Assembly: GCA_963921255.3 (NCBI GenBank)
Contig: CAWUEW020000003.1
Location: forward strand, 248,001 to 312,000
Length of the DNA stretch: 64,000 nucleotides
Direction: 5' to 3'
Source: JANSYL01 sp963921255
GTDB lineage: Bacteria; Pseudomonadota; Alphaproteobacteria; Rhodobacterales; Rhodobacteraceae
In this document: positions 1 through 9,031 of the stretch, one piece after another
How the letters are laid out: each line of letters begins with the position of its first letter
How positions within the stretch are numbered: position 1 is the stretch's first letter
Notes under the pieces: generated by a model
What the model was told of the DNA's origin: nothing
Database searches by the model: none
The model's input: only the letters and a program-made list of their open reading frames with translations
Position numbers and translations under genes: made by a program

Positions 1-588
1 GTCGCCGATCCGACCCTGACCTTCACGGCCCTGCGCGCCACGCGCGATCTGGCCCGCGCCGCAACGCTTCTGGGCGAACCCACCGCGGAGATCGACGGGT
101 GGATTGAGCACCTCGATGCCGGCGCCCGCAGCCTGTGGAACCCCGAAACCGGCGCCTATGACAGTCGCAACCTGCGCACGGGCAATTTCTCTGGCGTGAT
201 CTCGAACGCGTCGTTCCTGTGCTGGTGGGGCGGGTTGGACGATATGCGGCCGAGGGCGACCTTGGATCGGATCCTGGCGGACACGAAACACGCCATACCG
301 AGTTACGATCCCAAGGGGCCGAAGTTCGACAGTCTGCGCTATTGGCGCGGCCCGGTATGGGCCGTGATGAACTTCATGGCGGGCACCGGGATGGCCGAGC
401 AAGGCCTGCACGCGGAGGCCGAGCGCGTACGCGCCGACACTGCGCGTCTGATCGTTGAGAATGGGTTTGCGGAATACTTTGATCCTCTGGACGGCACGCC
501 GGCCGGGGGCGCGACATTTACATGGACAGCGACCGTTTGGTTGGCTTGGGCAAGCCCAAGTGCCTCGGCGGCGACTGGGGAGGGTTAG
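1..588 (+). CDS. MGH1/GH63-like glycoside hydrolase, C-terminal part
   Basis: Only the C-terminal 195 residues are present; the frame is open from base 1 to the TAG at 586-588. The sequence has the (alpha/alpha)6-barrel signatures of the mannosylglycerate/glucosylglycerate hydrolase-like and GH63 families: FDSLRYWRGPVWAVMNF near codons 115-131, and EYFDPLDGTPAGGATFTWTA near the end, where these enzymes keep catalytic-site residues. It ends 3 bases before an ABC ATPase gene, so the two are probably co-transcribed and act on an imported glycoside. The exact substrate cannot be read. Glucosylglycerate-type solutes are one possibility by family, alpha-glucosides another. Confidence 0.75.
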   Translation, partial: VADPTLTFTALRATRDLARAATLLGEPTAEIDGWIEHLDAGARSLWNPETGAYDSRNLRTGNFSGVISNASFLCWWGGLDDMRPRATLDRILADTKHAIPSYDPKGPKFDSLRYWRGPVWAVMNFMAGTGMAEQGLHAEAERVRADTARLIVENGFAEYFDPLDGTPAGGATFTWTATVWLAWASPSASAATGEG

Positions 589-591
589 GCG

Positions 592-1614
592 ATGGGTGCC
601 ATTGAGCTGAACAGCGTCGAAAAATGGTTCGGCGAAATCCAAGTCATCAAGGGGGTCGACCTCAACATTGAAGATGGGGAGTTTGTCATCTTCGTCGGTC
701 CATCGGGGTGCGGGAAATCCACGCTGCTGCGGATGATCGCCGGGCTTGAGGAAACATCGCGTGGAACCGTGATGATCGGCGGGCGGGACGCCACGGCCGA
801 GCCGCCGTCGAAACGTGGGCTGGCAATGGTGTTCCAATCCTATGCGCTTTATCCGCATATGTCGGTGGCAGAGAATATGGGCTTTTCGCTCAAGACCGCT
901 GGCGCGTCCAAGGCCGAACAGGATGAGAAAGTGGCCGAAGCGGCCCGTGCCTTGCGTCTGGAAGATTATCTTGGCCGACGCCCGAAGGATCTGTCGGGTG
1001 GTCAGCGTCAGCGCGTTGCCATCGGGCGCTCGATCGTGCGGGATCCCACCGCCTTCTTGTTCGATGAGCCTTTGTCGAACCTCGACGCCGCCCTACGGGT
1101 TGAGATGCGTTACGAGATTGCCAAGCTCCATCAACAGCTTAAGGCGACAATGATCTATGTGACCCACGACCAGGTGGAGGCCATGACCTTGGCGGATCGC
1201 ATCGTGGTGCTGCAGGCTGGACAGATCGAACAGGTGGGTGCGCCGCGGGAGCTGTATGAGAATCCGGCGAACCTGTTTGTGGCGCAGTTTATCGGCAGCC
1301 CGAAAATGAATGTGATGCCGACCGGAATTTCAGGCCTGCGTGTCAGCGATGCCCCATCCGGCGCGGCGCATTTGGGCATTCGCCCCGAATCCATCACGAT
1401 CGGGGATGAGGGCACAGGTCAGATCGACGGTGTGATTGATGTGGCCGAGTATCTCGGGGCAGACACGTTCCTGATCGTTGAATGCGGCGAGGCCGGGAAA
1501 CTCACCGTCCGCACCGACGGCAAAACCCATCTGCGGCCCGGGCATCGGGTTGGGCTGACCTTCGACCCGGAGAAGCTCCATTACTTTGCGGCGGATGGGT
1601 TAACTCTCAAGTAA
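592..1614 (+). CDS. ABC transporter ATP-binding protein, MalK/UgpC type
   Basis: A 340-aa cytoplasmic ATPase that powers import of a sugar or glycoside. Walker A GPSGCGKST is at residues 36-44, the signature LSGGQRQR at about 134-141, Walker B FLFDEP at 155-160, and the switch histidine in YVTHDQVEAM. The C-terminal 100 residues form the TOBE/OB regulatory region typical of CUT1 carriers. The start is supported by GGGAGGG at 577-583. The permeases and binding protein are not in the window and must lie to the left, with the glycoside hydrolase gene just upstream. A LacI-type operator lies just downstream of the stop. Confidence 0.92.
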   Translation: MGAIELNSVEKWFGEIQVIKGVDLNIEDGEFVIFVGPSGCGKSTLLRMIAGLEETSRGTVMIGGRDATAEPPSKRGLAMVFQSYALYPHMSVAENMGFSLKTAGASKAEQDEKVAEAARALRLEDYLGRRPKDLSGGQRQRVAIGRSIVRDPTAFLFDEPLSNLDAALRVEMRYEIAKLHQQLKATMIYVTHDQVEAMTLADRIVVLQAGQIEQVGAPRELYENPANLFVAQFIGSPKMNVMPTGISGLRVSDAPSGAAHLGIRPESITIGDEGTGQIDGVIDVAEYLGADTFLIVECGEAGKLTVRTDGKTHLRPGHRVGLTFDPEKLHYFAADGLTLK

Positions 1615-1632
1615 AAGGCTTCGGCCGAGCAG

Positions 1633-1650
1633 TTTGCAGACGTATGCAAA
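1633..1650. promoter_or_regulatory. Candidate LacI-family operator
   Basis: The 18-bp near-perfect palindrome TTTGCAGACGTATGCAAA has a single mismatched base pair and a central ACGT, as expected for LacI/GalR-family operators with a central CG. It lies between the ABC ATPase gene and the next gene, about 120 bp upstream of that start. A LacI-type regulator is encoded at 3587-4618 in the same gene group, so it is the likely ligand; this is inference. Confidence 0.5.
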
Positions 1651-1769
1651 AACCGCTTGCCCTGCATTCCTAGGCCGGTCATCATCCTTCAAGTGTTGGG
1701 AGGCGCGGATGCGCGTGTGATGCGTGGATCCATCGTGTCCGCGATGCCCTGTCTGATGAAGGATCCCGA

Positions 1770-2723
1770 ATGGCCGACCCGGTCGCCGCCGCCAAATCCG
1801 TTTTGGCCCCTTTGCGCCATGCCGGTGACATCTCCGGTTTGGCTGACGCGGGCGCGTTGGTTCATCTTGCCCATCCGTTCGAAACACTCACGGTCGAGGG
1901 CTACGATGGCGAGGCCTTGGGCGCTTTGCGGTGGGCCTTTCCCGATCTCGAACGGCGCGTGACCATCGAGATGGGTGGGTTCGATGCCCATGGCCAACTC
2001 TGGATTGGGCAGGCGGGCTATTGGTGCGGGTTGTTTGCTGCGCCGTTTCTTGACATCCCACCGACCCGCCGCATGGCTGCGATGCGATTTCACGATTTCT
2101 ACCGCGTCGAGGATGGTCGGATCGTCGAGATGCAGGCGCTTTGGGACATTCCCGAATTGATGATGCAGGCCGGCGCATGGCCGCTGGCCCCGTCTCTGGG
2201 GCGGGAATGGCAGGTGCCGGGGCCAACCACGCAAGACGGGCTGCAGATCAGCGGCGACGGCGCAGCGGCGCTGGATGTCGTGGCCCGAATGGTCGGGGAT
2301 CTGGGCAACGATCCGTCGGGCACGCCGCCCGAGACTTTGGCCCGCTACTGGCACAGCAACTGTTCATGGTATGGCCCGGCTGGCATCGGAACCGCGCGCG
2401 GCATCGACGGGTTCCGCACCCATCACCAAGCCCCGTTTCTGTCGGCCATGCCAGACCGTCGTGCAATGGTCGATGAGGGCCATTTTTTTGGCGAAGGCAA
2501 TTACGTTGGCTTCACGGCCTGGCCGGGGATGGCCCTAACCCTGACAGGCGGCACCTGGCTTGGTCTCCCCGGGGGCGGGCAGGCCATCACCATGCGGTCG
2601 CTCGATTTCTGGCGCGTCCAGGATGGAAAAATCGCGGAAAACTGGGTGCTCGTGGACATGCTGCATGTCTTTTCGCAACTCGGTGTCGATGTCCTCGCGC
2701 GCATGAAAGAGCTGACGGTATGA
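1770..2723 (+). CDS. Tandem SnoaL-like (NTF2 fold) protein
   Basis: A 317-aa cytoplasmic protein built from two consecutive SnoaL/NTF2-like domains, roughly residues 1-140 and 165-310. The halves share a pattern ending in FHDFYRVEDGRIVEMQALWDI and SLDFWRVQDGKIAENWVLVD, the usual C-terminal strand of SnoaL-like cyclases/isomerases. AAGGA precedes the ATG. A second double-domain protein of the same kind is at 4615-5604, so the pair probably serves one pathway with the SDR between them. The substrate is unknown. The family includes isomerases, cyclases and dehydratases as well as proteins without catalysis. Confidence 0.7.
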   Translation: MADPVAAAKSVLAPLRHAGDISGLADAGALVHLAHPFETLTVEGYDGEALGALRWAFPDLERRVTIEMGGFDAHGQLWIGQAGYWCGLFAAPFLDIPPTRRMAAMRFHDFYRVEDGRIVEMQALWDIPELMMQAGAWPLAPSLGREWQVPGPTTQDGLQISGDGAAALDVVARMVGDLGNDPSGTPPETLARYWHSNCSWYGPAGIGTARGIDGFRTHHQAPFLSAMPDRRAMVDEGHFFGEGNYVGFTAWPGMALTLTGGTWLGLPGGGQAITMRSLDFWRVQDGKIAENWVLVDMLHVFSQLGVDVLARMKELTV

Positions 2724-2823
2724 GGCGTCCCGGAAATTTCAATGGTTCAATGTTCCACTACAGCCCGGAACTGGATGGAGCAGTATCTGATATGAATCCC
2801 AATCTATCCCCAAAGGTATCCCC

Positions 2824-3579
2824 ATGACTTTGCCAAGCACACCCTCGTTCCGGCTGGACGGAAAACGCGCTTTGGTGACGGGCGCAAGCCGCGGGATCGG
2901 ACTTGGCTGCGCCGTTGCTTTGGCCGAGGCCGGCGCCGAGGTGATCTTGGCAGCCCGTGGGGCCGGCGCGCTCGAGGCTGCCGCTGCCGAGATGCAAGCC
3001 GCGGGCCTCAAGGCGCAACCGGCGCCTCTCGACATCACGGATCTTTCCGCCGTCAATACGTTGATGGCCGAGATTGGCCCGCTCGACATTCTGTGCAACT
3101 CGGCCGGGCTTGCCCGGCATAGTCCGGCTTTCGACACAACGGAGGGCGACTTTGATGCGGTGATGGAGATCAACGTCAAAGCGGCCTACTTTTTGGCACA
3201 GGCGGCCGCGCGTCACATGGGGGACGGGGGATCCATCATTCAGATCTCCAGCCAGATGGGTCATGTCGGGGGATTGGACCGGGCCGTCTATTGCGGCACC
3301 AAACATGCCGTCGAGGGCATGACGAAATCCATGGCCATCGAATGGGGTCCGCACCGCATCCGTGTGAACACAATCTGCCCGACCTTTGTTCGGACAGAAT
3401 TGACGGCCCCAACCTTTGCGGATCCGGAAAAACGGGCCTGGATCGAAAGCAAGATCAAACTGCCGCGTGTCGCAGAGGTCGAAGACCTGATGGGCGCCGT
3501 GGTGTTCCTCGCCTCTGACGCCTCGGCCATGGTTACCGGGACGGCGTTGTTGGTCGATGGCGGCTGGACGGCAGGATAA
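2824..3579 (+). CDS. SDR family NAD(P)-dependent oxidoreductase
   Basis: A 251-aa classical short-chain dehydrogenase. The cofactor motif TGASRGIG is at residues 19-26, CNSAG at 91-95, the catalytic serine in IQISSQMG at about 142-143, and YCGTK with Y156 and K160. It ends in the common ALLVDGGWTAG tail. It most resembles 3-oxoacyl-reductase/gluconate 5-dehydrogenase-like members. Its place between two SnoaL proteins and beside a LacI regulator points to a sugar acid or polyol-like substrate; that is inference. Confidence 0.88.
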   Translation: MTLPSTPSFRLDGKRALVTGASRGIGLGCAVALAEAGAEVILAARGAGALEAAAAEMQAAGLKAQPAPLDITDLSAVNTLMAEIGPLDILCNSAGLARHSPAFDTTEGDFDAVMEINVKAAYFLAQAAARHMGDGGSIIQISSQMGHVGGLDRAVYCGTKHAVEGMTKSMAIEWGPHRIRVNTICPTFVRTELTAPTFADPEKRAWIESKIKLPRVAEVEDLMGAVVFLASDASAMVTGTALLVDGGWTAG

Positions 3580-3586
3580 CACAACG

Positions 3587-4618
3587 ATGGACGAGGCCCC
3601 CAAAACTGACGGAAAGATCACGTCGATCGACGTGGCCCGCCGTGCCGGCGTGAGCCAAAGCGCCGTCAGTCGTGTCTTCACGCCGGGGGCGAGCGTGTCC
3701 AAGAAAATGGCGGCACGGGTCCGCGAAGCAGCCGAAGAGTTGGGCTACCGTCCCAATGTCCTGGCCCGATCGCTGATCACCGGCAAAAGCCGCATGATTG
3801 GGTTGGTGGTCGCCTATCTCGACAATCCGTTCTACCCCGACGCGCTGGAGCGGCTGTCGACCGCGCTTCAGGAACGGGGCTATCACATCTTGATGTTCCT
3901 GGCCGGCAACAGCGACGAAGATGTCGAGGCCGTCATAGATGATCTTATGGATTATCAAGTAGATGGCATTATCACAGCGTCGATCAATCTGTCTGGGGAA
4001 CTGACCGCGCGGTGCCGATCGGAAGGTATCCCCGTGATGCTGTTCAACCGGTCGATCCATGACAGCGGCCTGAGCGCGATTACCTCCGACAATCGCAAAG
4101 GGGCCGCAGACGTGGCCCGTTTCCTCGTCGCCGGCGGGCACACCAAGATCGCGCATATCAGCGGCTGGCTCGGTTCGTCGACGGGCGTCGACCGGCGGGA
4201 TGGCCTTGTGGAGGGCCTCGCTGAGGCCGGTCAAACCCTCCATGCCGAGGCGGACGGGATGTACAATCGCGACATTGCGGTCGACGCGGCGAAAGCGATG
4301 ATGCAGTCCGACGACCCGCCCGACGCGATCTTCGTCGGCAACGACCATATGGCGCTGGCCGTGATCGAAGCGTTGCGGGGGCAGATGGGCCTGTCCGTGC
4401 CCGACGACGTGTCGATCGTCGGATATGATGATGTGCCGATGGCCGCTTGGCCAGCCTTCAACCTCACCACGATACGCCAGCCCGTCAACCGAATGGTGCA
4501 GGCCACGGTCGACACGCTTCTGTCCGAAATCGAAGACGGCACGGCGCCTGGCGCCATTGTCCGCATCGAGGGCCCTCTAATCACGCGCGGTTCGGCGCGC
4601 CTGCCACAAGGATCATGA
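3587..4618 (+). CDS. LacI/GalR family transcriptional regulator
   Basis: A 343-aa repressor. The N-terminal helix-turn-helix and hinge are ITSIDVARRAGVSQSAVSRV to about residue 60, followed by a periplasmic-binding-protein-like effector domain ending in the family pattern ...VPDDVSIVGYDDVPMAAW...TTIRQP. I chose the ATG at 3587, 8 bases after the SDR stop; an in-frame start at 3557 would overlap that gene. The stop overlaps the next start (ATGA at 4615-4618). It probably senses an intermediate of the surrounding cluster and binds the palindrome at 1633-1650. Confidence 0.9.
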   Translation: MDEAPKTDGKITSIDVARRAGVSQSAVSRVFTPGASVSKKMAARVREAAEELGYRPNVLARSLITGKSRMIGLVVAYLDNPFYPDALERLSTALQERGYHILMFLAGNSDEDVEAVIDDLMDYQVDGIITASINLSGELTARCRSEGIPVMLFNRSIHDSGLSAITSDNRKGAADVARFLVAGGHTKIAHISGWLGSSTGVDRRDGLVEGLAEAGQTLHAEADGMYNRDIAVDAAKAMMQSDDPPDAIFVGNDHMALAVIEALRGQMGLSVPDDVSIVGYDDVPMAAWPAFNLTTIRQPVNRMVQATVDTLLSEIEDGTAPGAIVRIEGPLITRGSARLPQGS

Positions 4619-5604
4619 TCATGCAGGGGTTTGACCCAAAGTTCCGGGATTTTCCCGACTACATCATCGGCATCACCAAGGAGATCTGGGAAGACCGCGG
4701 CATTGCAACGTTGCACCAGTACTACGCCCCAGAGATTGTCGTCCGCTCTCCGGCCTCGGTGGTGATCGGCAATAAGGATGTCATCTCGGCGACCATGGCC
4801 ACCTTGGCCGAATTCCCCGACCGCGTGCTCTACGGCGAGGACGTGATCTGGTCGGGCACGCCCGAAGACGGCATGCTGAGTTCACACCGGATCATCTCGC
4901 AGGCCACCCATGCCGGAAACGGTGTGTATGGACACGCCACGGGCAAGACGCTGGAATACCGGATTCTGGCCGACTGCCACGCCAAGAACAACATGATTGA
5001 TGATGAATGGCTGATCCGCGACCAGGGCGCGATTGTCCGCCAAATGGGATGGGACCCGAAGGACTATGCCGCTGATTTGATTGAGAAAGAGGGTGGCCCG
5101 GCAACTTGTGTCAAGCCGCTGTCCCCCGAGACGGACCAACCCGGGCCGTACAGTGGCCGGGGAAATGACAACCCATGGGGCGCGCAACTGGCCGAGCTAC
5201 TGACCCGGATTATGGGGGCCGACATGGCCGCGATCCCCGAAGTTTATGACCGCGCCTGCCACCTCGAGTATCCGGGACATGTCACGGCACATGGCACGCC
5301 CGAGGCCGACAAATTCTGGATGGGTCTGCGTGCTTCCTTCCCGAAGGCCGAGTTCACGGTGCACCATCAAATCGGTCGCGATGATCCGTTAGCCCCGCCC
5401 CGCGCCGCCGTGCGTTGGTCGCTTTGGGGCAAACATGAAGGGTGGGGCGCTTTTGGCCGACCCACCGGCGCCATGGTCTACATTCTGGGGATCACCCACG
5501 CTGAATTCGGGCAAGTCGGCACCGACAGCCCGCGCCTTCGCCGCGAATACACGCTGTTCGACGAAACCGCGGTTTGGAAACAGATTTTGCTGGCCGAGGG
5601 CTGA
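4615..5604 (+). CDS. Tandem SnoaL-like (NTF2 fold) protein, second copy
   Basis: A 329-aa protein (327 if the second ATG at 4621 is used) translationally coupled to the LacI gene by ATGA. It shows two SnoaL/NTF2-like halves: residues about 10-150 (WEDRGIATLHQYYAPEIVVRSP, a typical first helix of the fold) and about 180-320 (DMAAIPEVYDRACHLEYPGH). It is related in plan to the protein at 1770-2723 but clearly diverged. The function is unknown. Its position after the regulator and before the MetE-like gene places it in the same catabolic cluster. Confidence 0.65.
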   Translation: MIMQGFDPKFRDFPDYIIGITKEIWEDRGIATLHQYYAPEIVVRSPASVVIGNKDVISATMATLAEFPDRVLYGEDVIWSGTPEDGMLSSHRIISQATHAGNGVYGHATGKTLEYRILADCHAKNNMIDDEWLIRDQGAIVRQMGWDPKDYAADLIEKEGGPATCVKPLSPETDQPGPYSGRGNDNPWGAQLAELLTRIMGADMAAIPEVYDRACHLEYPGHVTAHGTPEADKFWMGLRASFPKAEFTVHHQIGRDDPLAPPRAAVRWSLWGKHEGWGAFGRPTGAMVYILGITHAEFGQVGTDSPRLRREYTLFDETAVWKQILLAEG

Positions 5605-5696
5605 GTGCCAACGGCGCTGCTGCACCCCCGGCAAAGACAAGGCGGCGCGGTCCAGGACTGCCGCCGCAAGACACAAGAGGAAGGGAGCCCACCACA

Positions 5697-6824
5697 ATGA
5701 TCCGCACCACGCATGTTGGCAGCCTGCCGCGCACCCAAAAGGTCGTTGAATTCATTTTCGCGCGCGAGAAGGAGCAGCCATTCGACCAGGCGGATTTCGA
5801 CGCCGCCATGACGGAGGCCGTTGATGACACGGTCGCCAAACAGGTGGCCGCCGGGGTCGATGTCGTGTCAGATGGGGAAACCTCGAAGATCTCTTACGCC
5901 ACCTATGTCAAGGACCGCTACACCGGGTTTGATGGCGACAGCCCGCGCAACGCACCCGCAGATTTGAAGATGTTTCCAAGCTTCCTCGAGCGGCTGAAGG
6001 ACGATGGGGGCACCCCGACCTATGCCCGGCCGATGTGCGTGGGCGAGGTGAAATCCAAAGGTCAGGGTGAACTTGAGAAGGACATCGCCAACCTCAGGGC
6101 CGCGATGGAAACCCACGGCGCGGCGCAGGGCTTCATGAATGCGGCATCGCCTGGCGTCATCTCACTCTTTTTGCAAAATCAATACTATAGCTCGCGCGAT
6201 GCCTATCTGGCGGCTCTGGCAGATGCCATGCGCGACGAATACCGCACCATCGTCGACTCGGGTCTGATGCTGCAGCTCGACTGCCCGGATCTGGCCTTGT
6301 CGCGGCACATGCTGTTCGCCGATCTCAGCGATGACGAGTTCCTCAAGATTGCCGCATCTCATGTGGAGGCGCTCAATCACGCGCTTGAGGGGATCGACCC
6401 CTCCAAGGTGCGGGTTCATATCTGTTGGGGCAATTACGAAGGCCCCCATGTGTGCGACATTCCGATGGAACAGGTGTTCACGACCTTCCTGTCGGTGAAT
6501 GCCGATTTTCTTCTGTTCGAGACGTCGAACCCACGTCACGCCCATGAATGGACTGTCTTCCGCGATCGAAAGGCCGAAATCCCCGACACCAAGGTTTTGA
6601 TCCCGGGCGTCGTCGACACCACAACCAATTTTGTGGAGCACCCTGAACTGGTCGCCGAGCGCATCGCGAAATTTACCGATATCGTTGGCGCCGATCGCGT
6701 CATCGCGGGATCGGATTGCGGGTTCGGTACGTTTGCCGGGTTTGGCGCGGTCGATCCGGCGATTGCCTACGCCAAACTGGGTGCGCTGTCCGAAGGGGCC
6801 CGCCTGGCGAGCAGCCGGTTGTGA
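5697..6824 (+). CDS. Cobalamin-independent methionine synthase-like (MetE C-terminal domain) protein
   Basis: A 375-aa single-domain member of the UROD/MetE-like superfamily, about half the length of true MetE and lacking its N-terminal domain. Starts MIRTTHVGSLPR. The expected zinc ligands are all present: H241 and C243 in HICWGN, E275 in LLFETSN and C341 in SDCGFGTF. It therefore probably activates a thiol for alkyl transfer, but the donor and acceptor are unknown. Short relatives include folate-independent core-MetE enzymes and coenzyme M-type alkyltransferases. AAGGGAG lies upstream of the chosen ATG; the open frame extends further 5' without a site. Confidence 0.75.
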   Translation: MIRTTHVGSLPRTQKVVEFIFAREKEQPFDQADFDAAMTEAVDDTVAKQVAAGVDVVSDGETSKISYATYVKDRYTGFDGDSPRNAPADLKMFPSFLERLKDDGGTPTYARPMCVGEVKSKGQGELEKDIANLRAAMETHGAAQGFMNAASPGVISLFLQNQYYSSRDAYLAALADAMRDEYRTIVDSGLMLQLDCPDLALSRHMLFADLSDDEFLKIAASHVEALNHALEGIDPSKVRVHICWGNYEGPHVCDIPMEQVFTTFLSVNADFLLFETSNPRHAHEWTVFRDRKAEIPDTKVLIPGVVDTTTNFVEHPELVAERIAKFTDIVGADRVIAGSDCGFGTFAGFGAVDPAIAYAKLGALSEGARLASSRL

Positions 6825-7519
6825 CCCAAGAGCCGCTTGTTCTGATCCCGGGCATGATGTGCGACGCCCGGTTGTGGACGCCGCAGATCAATGCCTTCAG
6901 CCGGACGCGCGCCGTGCATTTGTCCGCGATCACGGGCGGCGGTTCCGTCCAAGACCTTGCGGCGGAGGTCTTGGCCCAAGCGCCAGACCGATTTGCTCTG
7001 GCGGGGCTCTCGATGGGCGGGATTGTCGCGATGGAGATTCTGGCCCAGGCGCCGGAGCGGGTAACCCGTCTGGCGCTTCTGGACACCAACCCAAAGGCCG
7101 AGACTGCCGCGGTCGCCAAGGCACGCGAGCCACAGATCGCCAAGGTGGCCGAAGGACAGTTGGTGCCGGTCATGCGTGACGAGATGAAGCCGAATTACCT
7201 CGCCCCGGGTCCCCGGCGGACCGAAGTTCTGGACCTTGTGCTGGACATGGCAGTCGGTCTTGGCCCGGACGTCTTCATCGCCCAATCACGGGCGTTGCAA
7301 ACCCGGCCTGACCAACAAGGGACGCTTCGCTCGGTCCGGGTTCCGTCGCTGATCTTGTGCGGCGTTCACGACGCGCTGTGCCCCATCCATCGGCACGAGC
7401 TGATGGCGGCGTTGATCCCCAACGCCCGCCTCGTGGTCGTCGATGGGGCGGGACATTTGCCCACGCTCGAACAACCCCATGCAGTCAATGCCGCCTTTGA
7501 GGATTGGCTCTCGGTCTAA
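6821..7519 (+). CDS. Alpha/beta-fold hydrolase
   Basis: A 232-aa esterase/hydrolase starting at a GTG that overlaps the previous stop (GTGA). The catalytic triad is readable: S64 in GLSMGG, D184 in GVHDALCP and H212 in GAGHLPTLE. There is no signal peptide. It is the last gene of the 1770-7519 group and is followed by a strong terminator hairpin. It may hydrolyse an ester or lactone made by the preceding enzymes; the substrate is not deducible. Confidence 0.85.
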   Translation: MTQEPLVLIPGMMCDARLWTPQINAFSRTRAVHLSAITGGGSVQDLAAEVLAQAPDRFALAGLSMGGIVAMEILAQAPERVTRLALLDTNPKAETAAVAKAREPQIAKVAEGQLVPVMRDEMKPNYLAPGPRRTEVLDLVLDMAVGLGPDVFIAQSRALQTRPDQQGTLRSVRVPSLILCGVHDALCPIHRHELMAALIPNARLVVVDGAGHLPTLEQPHAVNAAFEDWLSV

Positions 7520-7555
7520 TCCACAGGGGTGGGGATGGATCGGAAATTGAAAACA

Positions 7556-7588
7556 AACAGGCCGCGAATTCAACATTCGCGGCCTGTT
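7556..7588. terminator. Bidirectional intrinsic terminator
   Basis: A perfect 14-bp stem (7556-7569 with 7575-7588) with a 5-base loop. A-rich sequence lies on the left and TTCTTATCTGATTTT on the right. It sits between the convergent hydrolase and phaZ genes and can terminate both. Confidence 0.85.
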
Positions 7589-7612
7589 CTTATCTGATTT
7601 TGTAAGGTTGCC

Positions 7613-8881
7613 TTAGCTGGCGGCCACGCCCCGAACCGGTGTCTTGGGCACATCGCAGTTCGCATCGATGAAGTCCAGCACCAAGGGGCGGATGTTGTTC
7701 CGCCAGCTCTTGCCCGCGAAGATGCCGTAATGCCCGGCTTCAGGTTCGAGGTAGCTGGCCTTCTTCGAATCCGGCAGACCCGTGCACAAATCCAAGGCCG
7801 CCACGCATTGACCGGGCGCCGAGATGTCGTCTTTGCCGCCCTCGACGGTCTTCACCGCAACGGTGGTGATCTTGCCCAGATCGACCTGCTTGCCATCAAC
7901 GACGAACGCATTCCGCGCGATGTCGCGATTTTTGAAGATGCGCTCGACCGTCGACAGGTAGAACTCGGCCGTCATGTCCATGACGGCGAGGTATTCATCG
8001 TAGAACTTGTTGTGCTTGTCGTGATCCGACGCTTCGCCTTTGGCAACGCGCAAGATCTGGTTCGAGAACGCCTTGGCGTGTTTCTCGGCATTCATCGCCA
8101 TGAACGAGGTCAGCTGCTGCAGCCCCGGATACACCATCCGGCCGGCGCCTGCGTATTTGAAGCCGACGCGTTGCAAGACAAATTTTTCAAGCTGGCCCAT
8201 GGTTACCCGGTTGCCGAAATCCGTCACATCGGTCGCGGCGGCATCGGGGTCAATCGGTCCCCCGATCAGCGTCAGTGTACGCGGTTGCGCGTCCGGATCC
8301 TCTTCCGCCAGATAGGCCGTAGCCGCCAAAGCCAGAGGCGCAGGCTGACAGACCGCAATCACATGGGTGTCCGGCCCCATTTCGCGCAGAAACTCGACCA
8401 GGTAGAGGGTGTAGTCCTCGACATCGAACTTGCCTTCGCTCACGGGGATGTCGCGCGCATTGTGCCAATCGGTGATGTACACATCGCAATCGGGCAAAAG
8501 CGACAGAACCGTCGACCGCAGCAGGGTGGCGTAGTGGCCCGACATCGGCGCAACCAGCAAAACCTTGCGACCCGTGGGCGCACGCCCTGCAACCGTAAAG
8601 CGAATCAAGTCGCCAAACGGGCGTTCCACCACAGGTTCGACATTGACGATATGGTCGCGTCCGTCATCGGCCGGGATCGAATAAATACCCCAGTCCGGTT
8701 TCGCGACCATGCGTGCAAAGCTGCGCTCGGTCACTTCGCCCCAAGCGGCGGTCATTTGAATCAAGGGGTTAGCGAACAATCCAAGCTGCGGATAAGAACA
8801 AGCTGCCCGCGCGGTCGACCCAAGCCATTGGTTCGTCACACGCATTGATTCCATGAGATCATAGGTGAGTAAGTATCGCAT
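7613..8881 (-). CDS. phaZ: Intracellular polyhydroxyalkanoate depolymerase
   Basis: A 422-aa cytoplasmic PHA/PHB depolymerase that mobilises storage polymer. It starts MRYLLTYDLMESMR as in this family. The presumed nucleophile is C178 in VIAVCQPAPL, the cysteine in place of serine used by granule-bound PhaZ enzymes. DWHNARDIP and GHYGIFAGKSWR are further family motifs, the latter carrying the late histidine. No signal peptide. It is divergent from phaC, with a 150-bp shared regulatory gap. Confidence 0.93.
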   Translation of the reverse strand: MRYLLTYDLMESMRVTNQWLGSTARAACSYPQLGLFANPLIQMTAAWGEVTERSFARMVAKPDWGIYSIPADDGRDHIVNVEPVVERPFGDLIRFTVAGRAPTGRKVLLVAPMSGHYATLLRSTVLSLLPDCDVYITDWHNARDIPVSEGKFDVEDYTLYLVEFLREMGPDTHVIAVCQPAPLALAATAYLAEEDPDAQPRTLTLIGGPIDPDAAATDVTDFGNRVTMGQLEKFVLQRVGFKYAGAGRMVYPGLQQLTSFMAMNAEKHAKAFSNQILRVAKGEASDHDKHNKFYDEYLAVMDMTAEFYLSTVERIFKNRDIARNAFVVDGKQVDLGKITTVAVKTVEGGKDDISAPGQCVAALDLCTGLPDSKKASYLEPEAGHYGIFAGKSWRNNIRPLVLDFIDANCDVPKTPVRGVAAS

Positions 8882-9031
8882 TTCCGGCTCCTACCGCTGA
8901 ACTTGGGGCTGTCCCACCGGCCCCCGGTTCAATTGGTCGCTTTGCCCCCTCACCCGGGCAGCGATACGGTTCAGATGAACCAATCGAGGGGCAAAATCAA
9001 GGTGGCACACGGCGAAGTGGAGGAAAGCGTG

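Noticed and set aside
5697..6824. Annotation as the housekeeping methionine synthase MetE
   Set aside because: The protein is about half length and in a catabolic context; only the zinc-binding domain is shared.
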